NCBI GenBank assembly: GCA_947491945.1
Contig: CANLLN010000027.1
Coordinates: 1-63,361, forward strand
Source: an uncultured Carboxylicivirga sp.
Lineage (GTDB): Bacteria > Bacteroidota > Bacteroidia > Bacteroidales > Marinilabiliaceae
Length of the DNA stretch: 63,361 nucleotides
Direction of reading: 5' to 3'
Each line of letters starts with the position of its first letter. The stretch's first letter is position 1. The notes under the pieces were generated by a model. It was given only the letters and a program-made list of their open reading frames with translations, ran no database searches and was not told the DNA's origin. Position numbers and translations under genes: made by a program. Below, in pieces: positions 6,295 through 15,407 of this stretch.

Positions 6295-9279
6295 ATGAAT
6301 AAAAGCATCGAACAATTATCGCTTCAGAATTTATATAACCGTAAACGGACCGACCGAGACATTTTTCAGGAACTCATGTCGTTTAAGGTACGCGAGGTCT
6401 TGCTTATTGCTAATCATTACGATGCCTATAGTATTGTGCGCGAAGGACGTTTTTTCGATAAGATATTTGGTGAGTATCTGCAGCTGAATCTGTTTACCGC
6501 CCCACGTATAACCAGTGTGGCCACCTGCAGCGAGGCCGAAGAGCTGATGCAGGAACGCGATTTTGAGATGATCATCCTTATGGCAGGGCTCGATAAGCAA
6601 TTGCCCCAACAAATGAGTGCCCGCCTTAAGCAAATCAACCCTGAAGTACCCATCTTATTGATGGTGAATAATAATGCCGATCTGAAGTTTTTCGACGAAG
6701 CCAGTGATAACCACGAGTATATCGAGCGTGTCTTTGTATGGAATGGCGATTCGCGCGTGTTTTTGGCCATGATAAAGTATGTGGAGGACAAAATGAATGT
6801 GCAGAACGATGTGGAGGTGGGCGATGTGCGCGTTATCCTGCTGGTGGAAGACTCGCAAAAGTACTATACACGTTACCTACCCTTGCTCTATTCCATAATT
6901 ATGCGGCAAACACAAGCCATACTGGAAGAAGAATCCAGCGATCAGCTGCATAAGATTATGAAGATGCGCGTGCGACCCAAAATTTTGTTGGTGAGCACCT
7001 ATGAGGAAGCCGTTGAGGTGGTGGATAAATATCTGGATAATCTGATTTGTGTTATTTCCGATGTGAAATATGCGCGCGGTGGTAAGGAGGATGAGGATGC
7101 CGGTGTTGAGCTAATTAAGTATGTAAAGTCAAAGACCATTATACCCACGCTTTTACAGTCGTCTGATCCGGCCAATGCAGCGCGCGCTGAGGTTGTCAAC
7201 TCTGATTTTATCGATAAGAATTCCGATAGCCTGAGTCTCGATATCTATAATTTCATTCATCGCAAGCTGGGCTTTGGCGATTTCGTATTTAAGAACACTC
7301 GGGGTGCCAAAGTGGCGGTGGCTCGTAATATGAAGGAGTTTGTGGCTTGCATCGAAGAGGTAACGCCCGAATCATTGCTGTATCATGCCCGCCGAAACGG
7401 TATCTCTACCTGGTTGATGGCGCGCGGAGAAATCACCATTGCCAAGCGCCTGCGTCCCTATCGCATCGAAGATTTTGAGAGTTCCACCAAATTGCGACAA
7501 GCTATTTTGGATGTGTTTGAAGATGTGCGTCTGAAACGTTTGCGTGGTAAAGTGGTGATGTTTGACAAAGCCATGGTAAAGAGCTGTCGTTACATCGTCC
7601 GCATTGGCGAGGGATCCTTCGGGGGTAAAGGGCGGGGTGTAGCCTTTCTGAGTAATTTTATTGAGAACATCAATTTCGATCAAATCATCGATGACATCAA
7701 CATACGCATACCGGCAACCACCATTATTGGTGCCGGAGAGTTCACCCACTTTATCGAGAAGAATAACCTTTATAACCTGGCTTTTGTAGAAAAGAATTAT
7801 GACGAGATTAAACAGCTGTTTCTGAAGGCTGAGCTGAGCGATGAGGTAAATGAAAAGCTGATGCAGTATGTTGAGGTGATGGATCAGCCACTTGCTATCC
7901 GTTCGTCGGGTCTGTTTGAAGACAGTTTGTTACAGCCCTTTGCCGGTGTGTATGCCACCTATATGGTACCCAATAACCATCCGGATATTCAGGAGCGCTT
8001 TCGTCAATTGTGTACGGCTGTTAAGCTGGTATATGCCTCCATGTTCAGCGATCCGGCCAAGGCCTATTTCGATGCCGTTAACTATAAGATTGAAGAAGAA
8101 AAAATGGCCGTCATCATACAAGAGGTGGTAGGCGGTAAAGTGGGCGATCGCTTTTATCCCAACATAAGTGGTGTGGCACAGTCCTACAATTACTACCCTT
8201 TCTCTTACATGAAGCCTGAAGATGGCTTTGCTGTGCTGGCAGTGGGACTGGGTAAGTATGTGGTGGGGGGCGAAAAGGCCTATCGTTTCTGCCCCAAGCA
8301 TCCGAAACTGGAGCTTAACTCGCTGCAGGATCAAATAAAAGATTCGCAGGCTTATTTCTACGCGCTTGATCTGGAGAAAGATGATTTTTGCCTTGAAAAG
8401 GGAGGGGAGGATGCCGCCATTGTTAAGCTCAATATCAAGGAAGCGGAGGAGGATGGGAATCTGAAACATTGTGCATCGGTGTATGATTATAACTACGATC
8501 GCCTCACTAACGACTTTACCAAGCGGGGGCCTCGTGTGGTTAATTTTGCCAATATTCTTAAGTATGATTGCATGCCGTTGTCCTCGACCCTGAATATGCT
8601 TCTGCGCTTTTTTAAAGAAGCCATGGGGGCACCTGTGGAAATTGAGTTCGCAGTGGATTTGGAGCCGGGAAGAAGAGGTTTGCCCACCCTTTATCTTCTT
8701 CAGATTAAACCTCTCATCAGGGTAGAAAACAATGTTAGTATCGACTTTGATAGTGTTGATCGCGACAAGGTGGTGTTGCAATCTGTCAAAGGAATGGGCA
8801 ACGGACGCCTGCATCATATAAAAGATGTGGTGTATATGAATATTGATGTGTTCGACCGCACGCAAACGGCCGAGATGGGCGCCGAGATGGCCAAAATAAA
8901 CAAGTACTTTGAGGAGCAGGATAAGGAGTATATTCTGATTGGTCCGGGTCGATGGGGTACGCGCGACCGCTTTACCGGTATTCCGGTTTTCTGGTCGCAA
9001 ATATCGCATGCTCGTGTGATTGTGGAGATGGGCTTGCCCAATTTCCCACTCGACGCCTCTCTGGGCTCTCATTTCTTTCACAATGTTACCTCCATGAATG
9101 TGGGCTATTTCAGCGTGCACCACAACAGTGACGAGCAGTTTGTAAATATGGAGGAGCTAAAAAAGCAGAAGCTGATAAGGGAGACACAATACTTCCGGCA
9201 TGTTGAGTTTCAGCAGCCCCTCACAATACTCATGGATGGTAAGCAACAAAAGGCCGCCATTGTGAGCAACGACGAATAA
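6295..9279 (+). CDS. Receiver-domain / PEP-pyruvate-binding (PPDK N-terminal-like) hybrid protein
   Basis: The 994-residue protein starts with two receiver-like regions. The first (about residues 33-150) lacks an obvious phospho-acceptor. The second (about 179-320) retains the acidic pair in LLVEDS, an Asp in CVISDVKY and the Lys in FIDKNS. From about residue 430 on there is a pyruvate-phosphate dikinase N-terminal (ATP-grasp) domain with GEGSFGGKGRGVAFL, LAIRSSGLFEDS with the conserved Arg, and GPGRWGTRD. The phosphohistidine swivel and the PEP-utilising TIM barrel of real PPDK/PEP synthase are missing, so it is unlikely to make PEP alone. Similar proteins are known in Bacteroidota without an assigned function. 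Starts at 6250 (TTG) and 6274 are alternatives. The 3' end is followed by a weak TAGCC/GGCTA hairpin near 9317-9330. Confidence 0.75.
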   Translation: MNKSIEQLSLQNLYNRKRTDRDIFQELMSFKVREVLLIANHYDAYSIVREGRFFDKIFGEYLQLNLFTAPRITSVATCSEAEELMQERDFEMIILMAGLDKQLPQQMSARLKQINPEVPILLMVNNNADLKFFDEASDNHEYIERVFVWNGDSRVFLAMIKYVEDKMNVQNDVEVGDVRVILLVEDSQKYYTRYLPLLYSIIMRQTQAILEEESSDQLHKIMKMRVRPKILLVSTYEEAVEVVDKYLDNLICVISDVKYARGGKEDEDAGVELIKYVKSKTIIPTLLQSSDPANAARAEVVNSDFIDKNSDSLSLDIYNFIHRKLGFGDFVFKNTRGAKVAVARNMKEFVACIEEVTPESLLYHARRNGISTWLMARGEITIAKRLRPYRIEDFESSTKLRQAILDVFEDVRLKRLRGKVVMFDKAMVKSCRYIVRIGEGSFGGKGRGVAFLSNFIENINFDQIIDDINIRIPATTIIGAGEFTHFIEKNNLYNLAFVEKNYDEIKQLFLKAELSDEVNEKLMQYVEVMDQPLAIRSSGLFEDSLLQPFAGVYATYMVPNNHPDIQERFRQLCTAVKLVYASMFSDPAKAYFDAVNYKIEEEKMAVIIQEVVGGKVGDRFYPNISGVAQSYNYYPFSYMKPEDGFAVLAVGLGKYVVGGEKAYRFCPKHPKLELNSLQDQIKDSQAYFYALDLEKDDFCLEKGGEDAAIVKLNIKEAEEDGNLKHCASVYDYNYDRLTNDFTKRGPRVVNFANILKYDCMPLSSTLNMLLRFFKEAMGAPVEIEFAVDLEPGRRGLPTLYLLQIKPLIRVENNVSIDFDSVDRDKVVLQSVKGMGNGRLHHIKDVVYMNIDVFDRTQTAEMGAEMAKINKYFEEQDKEYILIGPGRWGTRDRFTGIPVFWSQISHARVIVEMGLPNFPLDASLGSHFFHNVTSMNVGYFSVHHNSDEQFVNMEELKKQKLIRETQYFRHVEFQQPLTILMDGKQQKAAIVSNDE

Positions 9280-9433
9280 TTGACAGGCGTCCCCTAAAGG
9301 ATAAGTCTAACCTTCTAGCCTAAGGGCTATTTATAAAAACGGACGAAAGCATCTGAAACTATTGAAAAACTAAATTTCAATTTATATCTTGATGGTTATC
9401 ATGTAATTAAATAGTGATGTAAATTGAAGTTTT

Positions 9434-11323
9434 ATGAAAGATACAGGAGATTTTGTTTATCCCCCACAGGATGTGGTCGACCAGGCTATTGTTCAGTCTT
9501 ACGACGATTTGTACAAAGCATCTATTGATAATCCCGAACAGTTTTGGGCCAGAGAGGCCGGGCGGCTGGAGTGGTATAAACCCTGGGACAAGGTGCTGGA
9601 TGATGCTAATCACCCCTTCTACAAGTGGTTTGTGGGTGGGAAGACGAATATTATTCACAATGCCATTGACCGGCATTTAAAAACCGCTACCCGCAATAAG
9701 TTGGCGCTGATTTGGGAGGGTGAGCCCGGTGATGTTAAGACCTACTCTTACCACGCCCTTAACCGTGAAGTAGCTGAGTTCGCCAATATATTAAAGGCCA
9801 TGGGCGTCCACAAGGGCGATATTGTTACCATTTACATGCCTCAAATACCGGAGCAGATATTTGCCATGCTGGCCTGTGCCAAGATAGGGGCAGCACACAG
9901 CGTCGTTTATGGCGGCTTTAGTCATGAATCATTGGCCGATCGTATCAATGCAGCCAATAGCCGGGTGGTTATTACGGCCGATGGGGGTTTCAGACGGGGT
10001 AAGGCCACGCGCCTGAAAGACATTGTTAACAAAGCTATGGAACTATCGCCCACCATGGAGGTGTGCATCACCGTAAAGCGAACGGGCGAGGAGGTTTATA
10101 TGGAGAATGACCGTGATTATTGGTACCACGATTTAAAGGCATTGCCCATCGCCAGCCATAAATGCGAAACAGCTCCCATGGATGCCGAAGATATGCTGTT
10201 CCTGCTTTACACATCGGGATCAACGGGTAAACCCAAAGGGCTTGTTCACACCCATGGTGGTTATAGTGTTTATACCTCGGCCACCCATCGTATGGTGTTT
10301 GATATCAAACCCGAAGACCGCTGGTGGTGCGCTGCTGACCCCGGATGGATCACCGGGCATAGCTACATGGTTTACGGTCCCCTGATTAATGGTTCCACTA
10401 TTTTCATGTACGAAGGAGCGCCCAATCATCCCTATCCTGATCGCTGGTGGCGCATGATTGATAAATATGGCATCACTGTGTTATATACCTCACCAACTGC
10501 CATACGTGGTTTAATGCGTTATGGCGAATCATGGGTGAACCGACATGATATTAGTTCCCTGCGTTTACTGGGTTCCGTTGGCGAACCCATTAATCCGGAG
10601 GCCTGGCGTTGGTATCACGAGGTGGTGGGTAACAATAAATGTCCCATTATGGATACCTGGTGGCAAACCGAAACCGGTGGTTTTGTCATTACCCCTTTAC
10701 CCATTACCCCGCTTAAGCCGGGTTCGGCCACCAAGCCATTCTTTGGGCATCAGGTGGCGGTGGTGGACGAAGCGGGCGATGAAGTAGCCCCTAACGAAGT
10801 GGGGGCTCTGGTGATAAAAACACCCTGGCCGGGTATGGCACGCACTATTATGGGTGACGATGCCCGTTATGAGGAAACCTACTGGGCGAAATTTAAAGAA
10901 CAAAAATATTATCATGCTGGCGATTCAGCCCGTAAAGATGAGGATGGATACTTTTGGATTATTGGTCGCAGCGATGACGTGATTAAGGTGAGTGGTTATC
11001 GTTTGGGAACCGCCGAGATTGAAAGTGCAGCGGTGAGCCATCAGGCAGTGGCTGAGGCGGCTGCCATTTCTTTGCCCCATGAGTTGAAGGGCAGTGGTAT
11101 TCATCTGTATGTGATTTTGAAGGAGGGAGTAGGTGCAACGCGCGAGTTGGCTAAAGATGTGTTAGAGCATGTGGCCAAGGTAATGGGCCCCATCGCCCGA
11201 CCCGAAGAGGTGGTTTTTGTCGATAGCCTGCCCAAGACCAGAAGTGGTAAAATAATGCGACGCGTGTTAAAGGCCCGCGCACTGGGCGAGGATGAAGGAG
11301 ATTTGAGTACCCTGGATGATTAA
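9434..11323 (+). CDS. acs: Acetyl-CoA synthetase (AMP-forming)
   Basis: It activates acetate with ATP and CoA to acetyl-CoA via acetyl-AMP in the cytoplasm. The 629-residue length is normal for Acs. Visible motifs are the P-loop-like LLYTSGSTGKPKGLVHTHGG, the Trp-rich acetate pocket (WWCAADPGWITGHSY, DTWWQTETGG), the hinge GRSDDVIKVSGYRLG and the C-terminal catalytic Lys in KTRSGKIMRRVLKA, the usual site of regulatory acetylation. It stands alone on this strand between a weak hairpin upstream and a good terminator downstream. No exact TAnnTTTG box was seen in front of it; TATATCTTG near 9383 is a weak candidate. Confidence 0.95.
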   Translation: MKDTGDFVYPPQDVVDQAIVQSYDDLYKASIDNPEQFWAREAGRLEWYKPWDKVLDDANHPFYKWFVGGKTNIIHNAIDRHLKTATRNKLALIWEGEPGDVKTYSYHALNREVAEFANILKAMGVHKGDIVTIYMPQIPEQIFAMLACAKIGAAHSVVYGGFSHESLADRINAANSRVVITADGGFRRGKATRLKDIVNKAMELSPTMEVCITVKRTGEEVYMENDRDYWYHDLKALPIASHKCETAPMDAEDMLFLLYTSGSTGKPKGLVHTHGGYSVYTSATHRMVFDIKPEDRWWCAADPGWITGHSYMVYGPLINGSTIFMYEGAPNHPYPDRWWRMIDKYGITVLYTSPTAIRGLMRYGESWVNRHDISSLRLLGSVGEPINPEAWRWYHEVVGNNKCPIMDTWWQTETGGFVITPLPITPLKPGSATKPFFGHQVAVVDEAGDEVAPNEVGALVIKTPWPGMARTIMGDDARYEETYWAKFKEQKYYHAGDSARKDEDGYFWIIGRSDDVIKVSGYRLGTAEIESAAVSHQAVAEAAAISLPHELKGSGIHLYVILKEGVGATRELAKDVLEHVAKVMGPIARPEEVVFVDSLPKTRSGKIMRRVLKARALGEDEGDLSTLDD

Positions 11324-11326
11324 GCC

Positions 11327-11366
11327 AAAACAAAAGGCAAGCCGAAGAAGCTTGCCTTTGTTTTTA
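11327..11366 (+). terminator. Rho-independent terminator after acs
   Basis: CAAAAGGCAAGC pairs with GCTTGCCTTTG around a short loop, followed by T5. The flanking A run means it could also work for fabD on the opposite strand. Confidence 0.8.
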
Positions 11367-11399
11367 CTATTGGCTAAAAGCGCGTGGCTGTCAGCTTTA

Positions 11400-12290
11400 T
11401 TATCCTTGATAAGTTGAGAAACCGTTTGTCGCCATTTTACGATCCACCTTCTTAACCAGGCCTTGTAATACTTTACCAGGACCTACTTCGGTAAATGAAG
11501 TCACACCATCGGCAATCATATTTTGTACAGTCTGAGTCCAGCGTACCGGAGCCGTCAGCTGGGCCACCAGATTTTCTTTGATGGTGGCCGGGTCGGTCAC
11601 TGCCTGGGCATTCACATTCTGATAAACAGGGCACACGGGAGCACTGAACTCAGTGGCTTCGATGGCTGCTGCCAACTCGGCACGTGCAGGCTCCATCAGA
11701 GGAGAGTGGAAAGCACCGCCCACAGGTAATTTAATGGCACGCTTGGCACCTTTCTCCGTGAGGGCTTCGCAGGCCTTGTCAATACCGGCAATGGATCCGG
11801 AAATAACCAATTGGCCGGGGCAGTTGTAGTTGGCTGCCACCACCACTTCTTCAATGCTGTTGCACACTTCTTCCACCACTGCATCTTCAAGACCAACGAT
11901 AGCCGCCATCGTTGAAGGCTCAATTTCGCAGGCTTTCTGCATGGCTTGGGCACGCTGTGATACCAGCTTCAGACCGTCTTCAAAATTCATGGCACCGGCA
12001 GCTACTAAGGCAGAAAACTCACCCAAGGAATGACCGGCAGTCATTTCTGGTTTGAAATCATCGCCCAATGTTTTGGCCAGAATAACCGAGTGTAAGAAGA
12101 TGGCAGGCTGTGTTACTTTAGTTTGTTTCAGGTCTTCGTCGGTACCTTCAAACATAAGGTCGGTAATGCGAAATCCTAAAATTTCATTTGCCTTTTCAAA
12201 TAGTTCCTTTGCCAGCGGTGAGTTTTCGTATAAGTCTTTACCCATCCCAACGTATTGGGCTCCCTGGCCCGGAAATACAAATGCTTTCAT
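11400..12290 (-). CDS. fabD: Malonyl-CoA:ACP transacylase
   Basis: It transfers malonyl from CoA to acyl carrier protein, the step that feeds type II fatty acid synthesis. Starting at the ATG at 12290 gives 296 residues, beginning MKAFVFPGQGAQ, the expected N-terminus; the frame stays open upstream to 12434 but that extension is not family-like. The nucleophile is in GHSLGEFSAL, the Arg in SQRAQAMQ, and the catalytic His in VGGAFHSPLM; GPGKVLQGLVKK closes the domain. The gene is monocistronic here, divergent from nothing, with a -7 box at 12473-12480 and therefore a leader of about 170 nucleotides that contains the hairpin at 12406-12430. Confidence 0.95.
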   Translation of the reverse strand: MKAFVFPGQGAQYVGMGKDLYENSPLAKELFEKANEILGFRITDLMFEGTDEDLKQTKVTQPAIFLHSVILAKTLGDDFKPEMTAGHSLGEFSALVAAGAMNFEDGLKLVSQRAQAMQKACEIEPSTMAAIVGLEDAVVEEVCNSIEEVVVAANYNCPGQLVISGSIAGIDKACEALTEKGAKRAIKLPVGGAFHSPLMEPARAELAAAIEATEFSAPVCPVYQNVNAQAVTDPATIKENLVAQLTAPVRWTQTVQNMIADGVTSFTEVGPGKVLQGLVKKVDRKMATNGFSTYQG

Positions 12291-12405
12291 ATCTGTTTTT
12301 TTAAGAAGGCAGGTCACAAATGTTGTTAAGAACGTTAATTGTTTGTTGTTTATGTGACCTGCGTAATAATTTAAAATTTTAATGATTCCCCTCCCGGTAT
12401 TAGGT

Positions 12406-12430
12406 GCCTTTTGTTGCAAACAACAAAGGC
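12406..12430 (-). promoter_or_regulatory. Hairpin in the fabD leader
   Basis: On the minus strand GCCTTTGTTG pairs with CAACAAAAGGC (one bulge) around a 4-base loop, between the -7 box and the fabD start. There is no T run after it, so it is a structured leader element rather than a terminator. A second weaker stem GGCTC/GAGCC lies at 12428-12448. Confidence 0.35.
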
Positions 12431-12472
12431 TCACGGTTGACGAGAGCCATTAATTTGTTAAATTTATCAGGG

Positions 12473-12480
12473 CAAAGATA
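12473..12480 (-). promoter_or_regulatory. -7 promoter box TATCTTTG for fabD
   Basis: Exact TAnnTTTG match on the minus strand, about 180 bases before the fabD ATG. No convincing -33 TTTG was identified. Confidence 0.5.
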
Positions 12481-12531
12481 AAGCATAAATTACCGATACT
12501 CCTAATTTTGACCTTGCTTTTAGGTATTCGA

Positions 12532-14085
12532 CTATTCGTTGGCTAAGTTCCAAAGTGTCAGAAAGCTTGTTTTTACAATGGCTTCAAATTTTTGCCAGTC
12601 AATGCGCTCAACGTGGTCACTGGGTTGATGGTAAGATTCGTGCCCTCCGGTGTGAAACCACATGATGGGAATGCCTTCTTTGGCAAAAGGAGCGTTGTCG
12701 CTTCCGCTGGTGGGATTATCCCATGCACTGTAATTTATTTTCAGCCCTAAGTCGTAGTCTTTATTATAATGTTTGCAAAGTGTCTCGGCCTGTTGCCAAG
12801 TCTTCGTGTAAAGCAAGGATACTGATGAATCGGGTTTCTCATAATCATAACTACGACCAATCATGTCGTAATTGTGGTAGTATTTTACCTTAGCCATGTG
12901 CGGGTAGGTGTTAACAAAGTAGCGCGATCCCAATAGGCCTCGCTCTTCTGCAGTCCAGTTGGCAAAGATGACGGTTCGTTTGGGCTGAACGCCTGTTGCC
13001 ATAAATGCCCGGGCAATGGCTACTACACCAATAGCACCCGAGCCATTATCGTCGGCTCCGTTCCATATATAACCGTTGTAGTGTCCCAGGTGGTCGTAAT
13101 GGGCGCCTACCACTATCACCTCCTCAGGCTTCTCAGATCCTTTGATCATGGCCAGTACGTTGCGGCATTTTTTTGCCTCAACATTGGCTGTTGTGTTCAG
13201 TTTTGCCATGCCAAAGGACAAAGTGGGCGCCTGCTTTGTAGATAAGTTTTGTAATTCGTTATGGTAGTGAGTCAGGGCATCATCAAAATTTGGAATAAGC
13301 TGCTGCATAATGCGTTTTGATACCTTGTAAACAACGGGGCTCTTTTGGGTTTCATTAGGAAGATAGAGGTTTTTTTGGTAAATGCCCGATGAACGTTTGC
13401 TCAGTGTTTTCTCCGCGGCTGCTTCAATAAAAGGTTCTTTAGCGGTGATTATTCCTGCATCAGAAGCCTGAGGATCGTATTCGAGGACGGCAATCACACC
13501 GGCGCTTTCAAGGGTGGTGTGCTTAACTTGTTGCCATTCTTGTGCGTTTTTTGTATTTAGAAGTTTATCCAAAGCGCTTCCTTCCTTGACTTCCGGGAGG
13601 CCGGCCAATCGAATTAATATTTTATTCCTGCTTTTTTTGGTATTAATTTCTTTCAGTGATGCAGAATGAATTCCATACCCGCCCCAAATTAATTCGGCTT
13701 CCTGGGTGTGAGACTGTGCTACTCTTTCTGCCACAAGATCAGTCGCGGAGGTATAAGTAATGCTTTGGATGCCGTTGGTAAGAGTGATAGAGGCCGCTTT
13801 GGGAGGGTGGGCAATAAGTAGGGGAACTTCCTGAAAATACTGTGTATTGTCAAAAGGAGACAGCCCGTATGTTTGATACAGGGAGGCAAGGTAATCGGCC
13901 GCCATATAGGCTCCTTCTGTTGTGGCTTCGCGTCCTTGAAACCAGTCAGAGGACAGAAAGGAGAGCTGTGCCTCTAGTGTATTACGGTTGATGGTTTTTA
14001 AGGCTTTATCAAGATCGTCTTGTGCGCTTATGCTCTGTGTAAATGTGAGGGTGATGAGCACGGATGCTATAAATGTTTTAATCAT
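12532..14085 (-). CDS. Exported M28-family zinc aminopeptidase
   Basis: A signal peptide (MIKTFIASVLITLTFTQSISAQ) leads into a 517-residue M28 metallopeptidase. The two-zinc site is visible as the His and Asp in GAHYDHLG, the bridging Asp in NGADDNGSGAIG, the catalytic Glu pair in WTAEERGLLGSRYF, the Asp in YHNYDMIGRS and the His in GGHESYHQPSD. An inserted protease-associated-like region lies between about residues 110 and 270, as in many bacterial M28 enzymes. It should release amino acids from peptides in the periplasm or outside. The gene is separated from fabD by 241 bases and from the str operon by a divergent promoter region. Confidence 0.9.
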   Translation of the reverse strand: MIKTFIASVLITLTFTQSISAQDDLDKALKTINRNTLEAQLSFLSSDWFQGREATTEGAYMAADYLASLYQTYGLSPFDNTQYFQEVPLLIAHPPKAASITLTNGIQSITYTSATDLVAERVAQSHTQEAELIWGGYGIHSASLKEINTKKSRNKILIRLAGLPEVKEGSALDKLLNTKNAQEWQQVKHTTLESAGVIAVLEYDPQASDAGIITAKEPFIEAAAEKTLSKRSSGIYQKNLYLPNETQKSPVVYKVSKRIMQQLIPNFDDALTHYHNELQNLSTKQAPTLSFGMAKLNTTANVEAKKCRNVLAMIKGSEKPEEVIVVGAHYDHLGHYNGYIWNGADDNGSGAIGVVAIARAFMATGVQPKRTVIFANWTAEERGLLGSRYFVNTYPHMAKVKYYHNYDMIGRSYDYEKPDSSVSLLYTKTWQQAETLCKHYNKDYDLGLKINYSAWDNPTSGSDNAPFAKEGIPIMWFHTGGHESYHQPSDHVERIDWQKFEAIVKTSFLTLWNLANE

Positions 14086-14277
14086 GGTTGCATTGTTTTT
14101 TTATACTTGCGAAATTACAGCATTCAAATAAATTGTCAGGTACCTTCTTGTTGTTAATGGCGGAATCATGTTCAAGTCCTTGGATGTACCTACTAACAAA
14201 TTGTTTACTAGTGAGAAAAAAAGAGTAAAATATGAAAAAAATAAATATTGCATTGCTCTTTTTCCATTGAAAATTAG

Positions 14278-14285
14278 TACTTTTG
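14278..14285 (+). promoter_or_regulatory. -7 promoter box TACTTTTG (distal str promoter)
   Basis: TAnnTTTG match about 120 bases before rpsL, with TTG at 14253-14255 at roughly -33 spacing. The 14086-14406 gap otherwise holds only AT-rich sequence and the second box at 14352. Confidence 0.5.
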
Positions 14286-14351
14286 CAGCGCTTTTTTGTC
14301 TAAAGTTGTCAAAAAGGCTGAATATCAGTGGGGTTTTGTAGGGAATTAGTG

Positions 14352-14359
14352 TATCTTTG
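14352..14359 (+). promoter_or_regulatory. -7 promoter box TATCTTTG (proximal str promoter)
   Basis: Exact TAnnTTTG match followed by GCACCCC, about 48 bases before the rpsL ATG. Two promoters in tandem would suit a highly expressed ribosomal operon. Confidence 0.6.
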
Positions 14360-14406
14360 CACCCCGTTTAGAGTAAAAATTGTTTAATACAATATATTTA
14401 AATTTT

Positions 14407-14790
14407 ATGCCAACAATTCATCAGTTAGTTAAAAAAGGACGAAACAAGCAGGTGGAGACAAGTAAATCACCAGCTTTGAACGCATGTCCTCAAAGACGAG
14501 GCGTGTGTGTGAGGGTGTATACTACTACACCAAAGAAGCCTAACTCAGCCATGAGAAAGGTAGCGAGGGTGCGTTTGACCAACGGAAAAGAGGTGAATGC
14601 CTACATTCCGGGTGAAGGACACAATTTGCAGGAGCACTCCATTGTATTAGTACGCGGTGGTCGTGTGAAAGACCTTCCGGGTGTGCGTTATCACTTAGTG
14701 CGTGGCGCATTGGATGCATCAGGAGTTGACGGACGTACGCAGCGTCGTTCGAAGTATGGTACTAAGCGACCAAAAGCTGCTAAGAAGTAA
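14407..14790 (+). CDS. rpsL: 30S ribosomal protein S12
   Basis: A decoding-centre protein of the small subunit and first gene of the str cluster. The start at 14407 gives 127 residues beginning [14 protein letters not shown]. The loops [11 protein letters not shown] and [14 protein letters not shown] keep the lysines whose substitution gives streptomycin resistance in other bacteria, so the site reads as wild type. It is followed by a 115-base gap to rpsG that contains a TTTACT/AGTAAA stem (14815-14820 with 14839-14844), the place where S7 autoregulates in E. coli. Confidence 0.97.
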   Translation: MPTIHQLVKKGRNKQVETSKSPALNACPQRRGVCVRVYTTTPKKPNSAMRKVARVRLTNGKEVNAYIPGEGHNLQEHSIVLVRGGRVKDLPGVRYHLVRGALDASGVDGRTQRRSKYGTKRPKAAKK

Positions 14791-14905
14791 TTAAAGACAT
14801 TGTGAAGTGCGTTGTTTACTTGGTTAGTTAACTGGATGAGTAAATACCTGAGTATTGAAGCCCGCGAATTGACAGCCAAGAGATAACAAAGTAAACAAAA
14901 GAGAG

Positions 14906-15382
14906 ATGAGAAAAAGTAAACCAAAAAAGAGGATCCTTCTACCGGATCCAAAGTTCAACGATCAAACGGTAACACAGTTTGTGAATAACATGATGTTGGA
15001 CGGTAAAAAGTCAATCGCTTTCAAAATCTTTTACGATGCTATGGATCGTGTAGCTGAAAAAGCTGAGAAAGAAGGAAAGCCAGTATTGGAGTTTTTCAAA
15101 AAAGCACTTGAGAATATTACTCCTTCGGTGGAGGTAAAAAGCCGTCGTGTTGGTGGTGCAACTTTTCAGGTTCCAACTGAAATTCGTCCTGCCCGAAAAG
15201 TATCTATCGGCATGAAGCACTTGATTTTGTACGCTCGTAAGCGTAGCGGAAAATCAATGGCAGAAAAATTGTCTGCTGAAATTGTTGCTGCATATAATTT
15301 AGAAGGTGCTGCCTTCAAGAAGAAAGAAGACATGCATAAGATGGCGGAAGCCAACCGTGCTTTTGCTCACTTCAGATTTTAA
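14906..15382 (+). CDS. rpsG: 30S ribosomal protein S7
   Basis: Primary 16S rRNA binder that nucleates the head of the 30S subunit. The 158-residue protein begins [19 protein letters not shown] and has the conserved [13 protein letters not shown] and [18 protein letters not shown] segments. It ends AFAHFRF, the usual short bacterial form. It lies 25 bases before fusA, in the standard rpsL-rpsG-fusA order. In other bacteria S7 represses this operon by binding the intercistronic mRNA, so the preceding gap is a candidate target. Confidence 0.97.
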   Translation: MRKSKPKKRILLPDPKFNDQTVTQFVNNMMLDGKKSIAFKIFYDAMDRVAEKAEKEGKPVLEFFKKALENITPSVEVKSRRVGGATFQVPTEIRPARKVSIGMKHLILYARKRSGKSMAEKLSAEIVAAYNLEGAAFKKKEDMHKMAEANRAFAHFRF

Positions 15383-15407
15383 TCAAAATATTTAAGAAAT
15401 TATTGTC

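Noticed and set aside
7930-9123. Minus-strand open frame of 397 codons opposite the receiver-PPDK gene
   Set aside because: His- and Ile-rich translation without any recognisable motif, fully antisense to a strongly supported gene; a shadow of its codon use.
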